A DNA stretch of 11,370 bases from assembly GCA_047630175.1 (NCBI GenBank), contig JBLHVI010000099.1:1-11370 (forward strand), in the 5' to 3' direction. How positions within the stretch are numbered: the first letter of the stretch is position 1; each line of letters starts with the position of its first letter. This document shows positions 1-6,600 of this stretch, in pieces. Made by a program: the position numbers and the translations under genes. This stretch comes from UBA4582 sp047630175. Its GTDB lineage: Bacteria > Pseudomonadota > Gammaproteobacteria > Pseudomonadales > Azotimanducaceae. Under the pieces are notes generated by a model that saw only the letters and a list, made by a program, of their open reading frames with translations, was not told the DNA's origin and searched no databases.

Positions 1-61
1 CTTCTTCTTTATTTTTTGTTCACACTGGGCCACCGGTAGGTCTAGCGGCTCACCTAGCAAA

Positions 62-85
62 GTGGTTAGCAAGACACCTAACCAC
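62..85 (-). terminator. Candidate weak hairpin terminator after the 467-aa secreted protein gene
   Basis: Seen in the sequence: arms GTGGTTAG (62-69) and CTAACCAC (78-85) form a perfect 8-bp stem with an 8-nt loop, starting 15 nt past the stop codon of the leftward gene. In the direction of transcription the stem is followed only by TTTG, so the U-tract is poor. It could be a weak intrinsic terminator, an mRNA 3'-end stabiliser, or an attenuator if the operon continues to the left of the window. Confidence 0.35.
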
Positions 86-100
86 CCTGCCTAAAAAGCA

Positions 101-1504
101 TTAGTCGATTGTGACCGTAAAGGTGACAACAGATGCTTCACCTGCGTATATCTGACCGCCACCAATTTCTGTGTCGAGCGGTGCCTCTGCACCAGTAGCC
201 CCATCGTGTCCGGCAGCAACAGTTAACGTTGGCGTCGCGTAAGATGCGAAACCGTTACCTGCACCAGTCAATGCATCATCACCTGCTGTACTTAACGTGG
301 GTGATCCGCCAACTGTACAAATCACATCATCAGTAGCCGTTGCACAGCTAACGCCGCTTGTTGACGCGCTCTTTGCCAGCAAACTTGTTGAATCATCGTC
401 ATATGTCGTAAACGCAACATCTACGTCGGTCACCAAGATTTCCGTTGTTAAACCACCGTTGTTGTAAAGCAAGATCGCGTATTGAAGTTGCTCACCGGGA
501 TTAGCGGTTACGCCAGTGGCAAAGTGTATAACGCCATCGACTGACACACAGCCGCCAACAACACCTGTGTTACAAGCATCTGCTGGGTTGTTGGCGCCTG
601 TTGTAATGTTCCGAACAAATTTGCGGATCTTCAGGTCAGGTGCAAAAGCGATCAACTGATCTGAAATATCAAAGATTGCGGCATCACCAAGTGTATCGCC
701 GATTGTAACCGTGAAGTCGAGTGTACCTGCGGCAGTCGGTGTTGTGGTCAAGAAAACCATTTGGATTTCACCAACAGAATCACCAATAGCCAAGGCGCCT
801 GCAGTGCTATCACCGCCAGTAGGGCCTGTGGAACTGAAATCATCCTTACACAAATCTACATACAAAGTAGAGGTCGCATTAGCTTCAGCACCACCGGCTG
901 GCTCGGTAATACCGTTCACAACACAGAAAGCTAAACCGACTTTAACGAAGTCACCAACAATAAACCCATTGAGCTCACCGTCACCACCAGTGCCGTCTGA
1001 AGCAACCACAATCGCCGTACCGGCGGCCGTACCATCAGTTTCGTCAGCAAAGACAGTTGATGCGACCGTTGATGAAGCAACGGTTGCCGCTAGATCTAGC
1101 GTCGTACCCGTTATGCTGGTGGGCACGTAGCCATCGCCCGTAAGTCCTGCGACAGTAAACGTGTAGTTGTCTGTACCATTCGCATTACTAAATATCTCGT
1201 AAGCTAATGTCACTAATTGGTTGACACTCAGCGCGTCCAGATCTGTCGTAGATTCCGCAATGTTAAATTCAACGGTAGGCGTGGCAGCAACAAGGTTAAT
1301 CGTTATGTCTACTGATGAGGTGACCTCAGCCTGATCAATACCGCCGGCATCCGCGTAGTTCACAGCAGCCGTGTTACGGATGATGTGATCAGCCGAGAGA
1401 CCTGCAGCTGCTGCTGACGCAACTTGACTTCCCCCGAAAAATAAGACAATTGCCAAACTGGCTTTCGCCACTGACCATAGTCGTTGATGTAGAGTGTTAT
1501 TCAT
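101..1504 (-). CDS. Secreted DUF11-like repeat protein, 467 aa
   Basis: The function is unknown. The N-terminus is a clear Sec signal peptide: K14 and R8 in the n-region, a hydrophobic core at about 15-24, and likely cleavage after ASA or AAA near 30-33. The mature protein begins with an N-T-A-x-V-x-Y segment (44-50) and a VTSSVDITINLVA strand pattern typical of DUF11-like extracellular beta proteins. It is rich in Thr, Ala, Gly and Asp with few Lys/Arg, so it is acidic. Near the C-terminus (336-360) PGEQLQYAILLYNNGG matches the PGE-x-L-x-Y...N-x-G motif of the neighbouring 159-aa protein. Six mature cysteines fall in local pairs (194/219, 311/319, 387/396), suggesting disulfides formed in the periplasm or outside the cell. 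The ATG at 1504 has a weak GGGG eight bases upstream and is fixed by the signal peptide. The gene lies 103 nt downstream of the smaller relative, so co-transcription is possible. Export is a strong inference; the role is not known. Confidence 0.85.
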   Translation of the reverse strand: MNNTLHQRLWSVAKASLAIVLFFGGSQVASAAAAGLSADHIIRNTAAVNYADAGGIDQAEVTSSVDITINLVAATPTVEFNIAESTTDLDALSVNQLVTLAYEIFSNANGTDNYTFTVAGLTGDGYVPTSITGTTLDLAATVASSTVASTVFADETDGTAAGTAIVVASDGTGGDGELNGFIVGDFVKVGLAFCVVNGITEPAGGAEANATSTLYVDLCKDDFSSTGPTGGDSTAGALAIGDSVGEIQMVFLTTTPTAAGTLDFTVTIGDTLGDAAIFDISDQLIAFAPDLKIRKFVRNITTGANNPADACNTGVVGGCVSVDGVIHFATGVTANPGEQLQYAILLYNNGGLTTEILVTDVDVAFTTYDDDSTSLLAKSASTSGVSCATATDDVICTVGGSPTLSTAGDDALTGAGNGFASYATPTLTVAAGHDGATGAEAPLDTEIGGGQIYAGEASVVTFTVTID

Positions 1505-1545
1505 CAGAGTGCCCCAAAATACTTATTCAAGTTAAATAGTACATG

Positions 1546-1562
1546 TACAAAAAATGTGCCAA
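1546..1562 (-). promoter_or_regulatory. Candidate sigma-54-type promoter before the 467-aa gene
   Basis: The minus strand reads TTGGCACATTTTTTGTA. This fits the -24/-12 consensus YTGGCACGN4TTGCW, with an intact GGCAC block and correct spacing, but with GT instead of GC at -12. It would start transcription near 1535, giving a leader of about 31 nt. A perfect 10-bp palindrome, GTACATGTAC (1539-1548), overlaps the -12 side. A competing reading is a sigma-70 promoter with TTGGCA as -35 and TATTTA 18 bp later, which is a poor -10. No enhancer-binding protein is encoded in the window. Confidence 0.3.
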
Positions 1563-1607
1563 CAATCGCCGAGCTATTTATAAATTGTGAACCAATCGAT
1601 AGAAATC

Positions 1608-2087
1608 TTATTGAACCAATACTTGGAAGCTGACTTCCCCTTGACTGCCGGGAGGTACTTGCTCAATTAACCATCGAATGTTTGTGAACCGTTCGGCGTT
1701 CGCGACTCGCCGGTCTGTACCACCGCCAAACACCGCAACCTCATATGTCACCTCGCCTGCCGTATTATATTGAGCGCCACCATCAGCAGAAAAAACAATA
1801 GAACTACCTTCACCCGACGCCGAGTCAGTGACATAAACACTGAGTTCAGGAATGGGGTTCTCGATGCGAACCTCAGTGGCTGGCTCATCGCCCATGTTTA
1901 CATAGCGAACGGTGTATTTAAGCTTTTCACCGGGTAGCACTTCTTGTGCATCGACCCATTGCGTCACTTGCTGACCGTTTTCTTCAATAATGATCTCTTT
2001 TTTTACCTGCATATCCAGCTGGATATTAGGGTCTGCGACGGCGAAAGCCGGCGCGATAACAGCAGCGAGTAAAAGTTCTATTAGCAT
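1608..2087 (-). CDS. Small exported DUF11-like protein, 159 aa
   Basis: The role is unknown. From the ATG at 2087 the protein opens with a hydrophobic stretch (2-14) ending in AFA at 14-16, a plausible signal peptidase I site. The mature part (about 17-159) has no cysteine and reads as one DUF11-like beta domain: a LPGEKLKYTVRYVNMG segment, then a NPIPELSVY strand, a SADGG turn, and a C-terminal FTNIRWLIEQVPPGSQGEVSFQV block. I recall this pattern from small secreted proteins of marine gammaproteobacteria. The start was chosen because GAGGAG lies 11 nt upstream and the signal sequence begins there. The reading frame stays open further up, with an ATG at 2198 (preceded by AAAGG/GAAGGA) and a TTG at 2249. 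The longer forms would put Arg/Lys residues before the hydrophobic core, which the short form lacks, so the start is not settled. The 467-aa relative follows 103 nt downstream. Confidence 0.75.
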   Translation of the reverse strand: MLIELLLAAVIAPAFAVADPNIQLDMQVKKEIIIEENGQQVTQWVDAQEVLPGEKLKYTVRYVNMGDEPATEVRIENPIPELSVYVTDSASGEGSSIVFSADGGAQYNTAGEVTYEVAVFGGGTDRRVANAERFTNIRWLIEQVPPGSQGEVSFQVLVQ

Positions 2088-2233
2088 GGCGTTTTTAGCT
2101 CCTCGAGTTGATACCCAGCGATTGACACAACGGTCCAGCTCAACGATTGAGGCGCCCATCACATGGTGCGCAGATAAAAGTTGTCGTAATGTTCTCATTA
2201 TCCTTCGCCTTTCAAGATCAGATCTAACGTCAG

Positions 2234-2247
2234 GTTGCATTTGCAAC
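2234..2247. repeat. Short inverted repeat GTTGCA-tt-TGCAAC
   Basis: Perfect 6-bp arms with a 2-bp centre, lying 36 nt upstream of the alternative ATG at 2198 and inside the probable leader of the 159-aa gene. It could be an operator or a small RNA hairpin. Arms this short are also expected by chance, so only its existence is certain. Confidence 0.4.
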
Positions 2248-2376
2248 AACCAATACTATCTAATCTACTCGGCCCTAACAAGTACAAAATTCTATTAAAA
2301 ATAGCAAGTTAACGCACCTTCGAGAGAAATTCATTTAACTGTGCCTGCCAAACGCCTCACGTCTTTTGAATTTTGC

Positions 2377-2407
2377 CTACCAATACGCACATTATAGAAA
2401 TTGGTAG
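2377..2407 (-). promoter_or_regulatory. TATAAT -10 box enclosed by an 8-bp inverted repeat (promoter/operator candidate)
   Basis: On the minus strand, CTACCAAT and ATTGGTAG are perfect 8-bp inverted arms separated by 15 bases that contain a consensus TATAAT (2391-2396). Transcription would start near 2384 and run into the leftward secreted-protein genes with a leader of roughly 190-300 nt, depending on the start codon. No good -35 hexamer sits 16-18 bp upstream (best candidates ACATCA, CATCAA), which would fit a promoter needing an activator. Arms straddling the -10 suit a dimeric repressor. Alternatively the repeat acts as an RNA stem-loop; it lacks the U-tract of a terminator. Confidence 0.4.
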
Positions 2408-2471
2408 CGTAATTGATGTAGGCATGTTGTAAGTGATTTGTCAGCGGTATTGTTCAACACACAAGCGTTTG

Positions 2472-2726
2472 CTAGTCGTCGCTATAGCCCGCAAGATCAG
2501 GATTGGCGGGTGCTGGCACCTGATCTGCGGACATAATTGAGCAACTTTCAAGCTCTGCGTCGAAAACAATGACCACTCGGCTTTGTTGCAATTGCGCAAG
2601 CACCTGCTCGACTTTTCTTGCGAGACTAAATTCCTGACCGCCGTAATCGGTGCCTTCGCGGGTCACATAATCCTCAATAATGCCCTGCAGGGCATCTTGG
2701 GAAAGACTTTGCCAAGGAATGATCAT
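2472..2726 (-). CDS. yheU: YheU/UPF0270 family protein, 84 aa
   Basis: The start MIIPWQSLS, followed by the IIEDYVTREGTDYG block (about 16-29), KVEQVLAQL (38-46) and VVIVFD (51-56), matches the E. coli YheU family from memory. That family consists of small cytoplasmic proteins of unknown function found in gammaproteobacteria. E. coli YheU is 72 residues; this one is longer because of a Pro/Asp-rich tail (70-84). The ATG at 2726 was chosen because MIIPW is the family N-terminus and AGAAAGAG lies about 7 nt upstream. An in-frame ATG at 2792 would add 22 residues that the family lacks. The gene is a single unit, divergent from the response regulator, with 221 nt between the two starts. A 6-bp stem (2759-2775) sits in its leader. 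Confidence 0.9.
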   Translation of the reverse strand: MIIPWQSLSQDALQGIIEDYVTREGTDYGGQEFSLARKVEQVLAQLQQSRVVIVFDAELESCSIMSADQVPAPANPDLAGYSDD

Positions 2727-2830
2727 GAGAGACTCTTTCTGGAAGTGGGTAAAAGGCGCGCCCACATTATGGGCGAACCTGTTGGCATACACCAGATTTC
2801 CCTGCTCGGCTCAACTTCTTCGCGGCGCTA

Positions 2831-2839
2831 TGCTATAAC
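2831..2839 (+). promoter_or_regulatory. Candidate extended -10 promoter of the two-component operon
   Basis: TGCTATAAC is a TGn-extended -10 box with five of six matches to TATAAT. It would start transcription near 2846 and leave a leader of about 100 nt before the regulator ATG. There is no recognisable -35, which is tolerated by extended -10 promoters. The 221-nt divergent region it lies in also carries three TATGCT copies (2829, 2858, 2883), the first overlapping this box. No convincing promoter for the leftward yheU-family gene was found; TTGAGC-17-TGTATG is the best, and it is weak. Confidence 0.35.
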
Positions 2840-2947
2840 TCTCCTATACATGTTAATTATGCTTTACGCGTCGATATATCCCTATGCTGGGACTGCTATT
2901 CGGAAGTCACCCAGCCAAACGATAAAACAGTAGGATATTCAGCACCT

Positions 2948-3658
2948 ATGGAACAGGTAACCGCAAGCCTCTTAATTGTTGAAGACGAACCCATTACGCG
3001 CGCCCAGCTGGCGGCGCATTTTGAGCAACACGGCTATGCAGTGCACGTTCGTGCTGACGCTGAAGGTATTGATGCCCTTATCGATAGCATTCCTATCGAT
3101 GTCTGCCTGCTAGATATCAACCTCCCGGGTAAAGACGGCTTAACCGTGACGCGCGAGCTGCGCGCCAAATCCGACGTCGGCATTATCTTGGTGACCGGCA
3201 AAGACGAACAAGTCGACCGGATTGTCGGTCTTGAAAGCGGCGCCGATGATTATGTCACCAAGCCCTTTGACCCTAGAGAATTGTTATCCCGCGTTAAAAG
3301 TTTGCTGCGCCGCGTCAACGCGCAGGCGCAGCAGAAAGAAAAAGGCCACTCGCGCCACTTTCAAGACTGGACGCTAGACTTGAATAAACGCCAACTTACC
3401 ACCCCCAGTGGATCGCTACAGCCGCTGTCAGCAGGTGAGTTTCACTTGCTACTGGCACTCATCGACAGTGCTGGGATGGTTCTCACCCGAGATCAGTTGA
3501 TGAACAAAATCCGTAACCGGGAGTGGTACCCCGACGATCGGTATATTGATGTACTGGTAGGCCAAGTACGGCGTAAATTTCGCGACCACTGCCCCGATGA
3601 AACATTCATTAGCACTATTCATGGCACTGGCTATTTGTTTGCACCTTTGGTGAGCTAA
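2948..3658 (+). CDS. OmpR-family response regulator, TorR/ArcA-like, 236 aa
   Basis: A cytoplasmic DNA-binding regulator, activated by phosphorylation. The receiver domain (about 6-122) has the acidic pocket E12-D13, phospho-acceptor D56 in LLDINLP, T83 in LVTG and K105 in VTKP. The GLESGADDYVTKPF stretch is very close to TorR as I remember it. A linker (123-137) leads to the OmpR-type winged helix (138-232), with a LSAGEFHLLLAL segment, a R-x-Q-L-M recognition-helix region, and the usual IDVLVGQVRRKF and HGTGYLF signatures. Length is normal for the family. The ATG at 2948 is the only sensible start, although the nearest AGGA is about 12 nt away, so initiation may be weak. The gene sits 35 nt upstream of the giant hybrid kinase and is almost certainly its partner, receiving phosphate from that kinase's HPt domain. 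The target genes cannot be read from the window. Confidence 0.93.
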   Translation: MEQVTASLLIVEDEPITRAQLAAHFEQHGYAVHVRADAEGIDALIDSIPIDVCLLDINLPGKDGLTVTRELRAKSDVGIILVTGKDEQVDRIVGLESGADDYVTKPFDPRELLSRVKSLLRRVNAQAQQKEKGHSRHFQDWTLDLNKRQLTTPSGSLQPLSAGEFHLLLALIDSAGMVLTRDQLMNKIRNREWYPDDRYIDVLVGQVRRKFRDHCPDETFISTIHGTGYLFAPLVS

Positions 3659-3664
3659 CCTCCT

Positions 3665-3697
3665 ATGCACACAACCCAGCATACAGCGCCAGAATGA
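3665..3697 (+). other. Possible 10-codon coupling ORF overlapping the kinase start
   Basis: Between the regulator stop (3658) and the kinase start lies an ATG followed by nine codons (peptide MHTTQHTAPE) and a TGA. That TGA shares bases with the kinase ATG in the arrangement ATGA (3694-3697). The kinase start has no Shine-Dalgarno sequence, so re-initiation from such an overlap could explain its translation. The mini-ORF has no good ribosome site itself (it is preceded by CCTCCT) and may be chance. Confidence 0.25.
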
Positions 3698-6600
3698 TCT
3701 CACCCCCGGGTTATCACAGCATCACACAGCGCTCGGCTGAGCAAAATTTGCCGAAGCGCTCAAATCAAACTTCTGGCCAGCGCATACAAATCTATCAGGC
3801 GACACGCAACAGTGATGGCATACCGGTACTACTATACCAGCTGCAAACGACATCACTTACATCAGAGGCGGCGATTCAATTCCGCCGTGCGTTTGAGCTT
3901 TCACAGACGCTCACCACTGACGCAGTATTAGCAACACTAGACTGGCTCGAGTATCGCCAAACCCCAATTATGGTCATGGCTTATAGCAGTGCCCTGCCAT
4001 TAATACAGCACCTGGGCCAGCGCCGAGCCACCATCCGAGAGGCAATCACTCTTGCCCGCGGCATCACGCAGGCGATAGATACGCTTCACGCACAACACGT
4101 GCTACATCAGAACATCAATCCCAACAGCATTTTAGTCAACGCCACCACGAAGGAAATTCGTCTGACCCATCTCCACTTGGCTCGACGGATTTCTACTCAG
4201 CACCACACAATTTCGCGCCACAACGGGCCGCAGGGAGACTTGCATTATATTTCACCTGAACAAACCGGCCGTCTAGAGCAGCCTGTTGACTATCGAACTG
4301 ACTTTTATGCACTCGGTGTCACCCTGTATGAACTGCTAACGGGGCAGTTACCTTTTGCTACAAAAGACAGCCTAGAACTGGTGTACCACCATATTGCGAC
4401 GCGACCCACCCCGCCAAAGCAGCGAAACCCACAAGTACCAAAAGCGCTTGAACGCATTGTTATGAAATTGCTTGAAAAGAGTCCGGCTGATCGCTACCAA
4501 AGCGCCTTCGCGATCCAGCAAGATCTAGAGACCTGTTCGCGCCTGCTTGAGCAAGGCAGAGCCGACGAGGCTCAGACAGATTTTGAAATCGCCCTCGATG
4601 ATATCTCAGAGCAACTTACCCTGCCCGACATCCTCCTACAGCGCTCATCGCAGATCACAGCACTGGAAAAGCAATTGCAGCAATGCGCCGTTGAGGGACC
4701 CTGTATTATTTTTTGTATTGGCGAGGAAGGCTCTGGCAAAACTGCGTTATTACGCGAATTGCGTAAGAAAAACACCGCCCTTGGTGGCCTTTCAGGTAGC
4801 TGTATGCTCACCGAAGAAAACCAACAAATACCTTATGCGGGTATTCGCAACATGTTTGCTGACATTGCACGCCAATTGCTAGCTCGCCCAGACCTTGACG
4901 AGACGACGACAGATTTGCGCTCGGCCCTAGCCAGCAACTTGCCCAGCCTGATGAACTTTGTGCCCGAATTCAACTTCCTGTCTATCGATAGGTCGGCCCG
5001 AGCGCGTCATGTCGTCAACGCGTTCACGGCTAGCCCAGCAGGTACCACAAAGCCTGACAAGCAGCCGAGATTCATAGATGAAAGCTTGAAAAAAGCCTTA
5101 AGCACATTGATGGAACAGCTGGCGCAACCCGGCCGACCACTACTGTTAACCACCGACAATTTACACTGGGCGGACGAAAGCTCCATTGCGCTGATGATCG
5201 AGGTGTTGCGCGCTGCGCCCGTCAAACACCTGATGCTCGTTGGCACTCACAATAGTCAACCTCTGAGACACAAACCGCTGACACCCTCCAAGGCGAGTGC
5301 TTTGCTTGATCGGCTGTTAACACCGCCAGCTAAGGCCGATCAGATATTGCTAGAAAATCTATCGACGGACGCCATCAACCAGCTACTAGCGACCACGCTG
5401 TATCGCGTCACAGCGGAAACCCAAACAATCGCAGCCCTTATTCAAGCCCGTACGCTAGGTAATCCCAAAGCAGTCCGCCAAGCTATTTATCAATTGTACG
5501 ATGAAGGCGCTATCTATTTTAGTCGCCAGCATCGCGAGTGGAGTTGGCATACCCAGCAGATTGCCTTGCTACCCGCTACCAGTGCTGCCGCTCACCATCT
5601 GCTTGGGCAGTGGTCGCTACTTGCACCAGGCACTCAAGTATTACTTGAGTTTACCGCCTGCATGAGCGGCAGCTTGAAGCAGGACACATTCGTTGGTCTG
5701 TGCCGTGCCCTACCCGCACCCATCAATGGCCTCGGGGATGCAGACATCGAAGCAGCACTAACCACTGGCTTCCTCGTCAATTCGGTCGCCACCCCGACAC
5801 AAACACCCGACGGCGTTAGCCATAAGGTCTATGTCTTTACCCATCCTTTATTGGCCGAGGAAATTTATCGGCGCATGGACGCTGACAAACAACACCAGTG
5901 GCAATATGAAATCAGCCATCACCTGCTACAAGACATCAATGATCCAGGCGACGATACCTTATTCGATATTCTCGAACCACTGAATAGCAGTTTCGAACTA
6001 TTAGAAGGTCATCCTACCGATCGCAAGAAACTCGCCCAACTGAATTTAGCTGCGGGTCATCGCGCCAAAAATGCCGCAAGCTTTAGACGTGGATACAAGT
6101 ACGTAAAAACAGCCATTGCTCTGTTTGATGATCACCAATGGACAAATTATGCATTGAACCTCGACATGCATGTCCTCGCCGCTGAATGTGCATACCTATG
6201 CGGCGACCAAGAACAGCTTAATCAAATAGTTCGCACGGTGCGCGAGCGTTGCCGAAACCCCATCGATGAAGCGCGTTTACTGGAGATAAAGCTACGCTAT
6301 CTGGTGACAGCTAATGACGTAACAGCAGCCACTCAACTGGGTCACAGTATCCTGCACCTATTGAATACGCCGGTTGCCATCAAACCAAATGTGGTAAACA
6401 TTACAGGCATGATCGCCGCAGTCATTTTCGAGGCCATCAGCGCCCGCATCAACAAGACATCCAAACGTGTCATGCAGGATCCGAGGCACAGAGCGGTCAT
6501 GCGCACCCTAATGCTGTTGAGCCAGTCAGGTTACCTGGCGGGGGAAAAGCGTGTTGGTCTTTATATCCTCAAAATGATCCAGCTCTCATTAAAACAGGGG

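Larger units (their letters stand above)
2088..2471. other. Gene-free region: leader of the 159-aa gene and end of the yheU-family gene
   Basis: No convincing gene is present. The stretch probably holds the promoter and a long 5' leader for the leftward secreted-protein genes. It contains a perfect TATAAT on the minus strand (2391-2396) inside an inverted repeat, an AT-rich CTATT/AATAG repeat (2292-2304), and a GTTGCA/TGCAAC repeat (2234-2247). I see no hairpin with a U-tract just after the yheU-family stop codon, so transcription of that gene may read into this region. If the secreted protein starts at 2198 instead of 2087, the gene-free part shrinks to 273 nt. Confidence 0.6.

Noticed and set aside
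711..1130. 139-codon open frame on the plus strand inside the large secreted-protein gene
   Set aside because: It is antisense to a gene with a signal peptide and recognisable family pattern. Its composition (Val, Pro, Ser, Ala runs) mirrors the Thr/Ala/Gly-rich sense strand, and it has no family signature.
2727..2792. Upstream in-frame start that adds 22 residues to the YheU-family protein
   Set aside because: Family members begin at MIIPW, and the ATG at 2726 has its own ribosome site.
2583..2933. 116-codon plus-strand frame overlapping the yheU-family gene and the regulator's promoter region
   Set aside because: The opposite strand encodes a recognisable YheU protein, and this frame has no motif and would overlap the regulator's control region.
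2727..2947. TorR-box-like direct repeats (CTGTTCATAT type) for autoregulation
   Set aside because: I looked for them because the regulator resembles TorR, but no acceptable copy was found.
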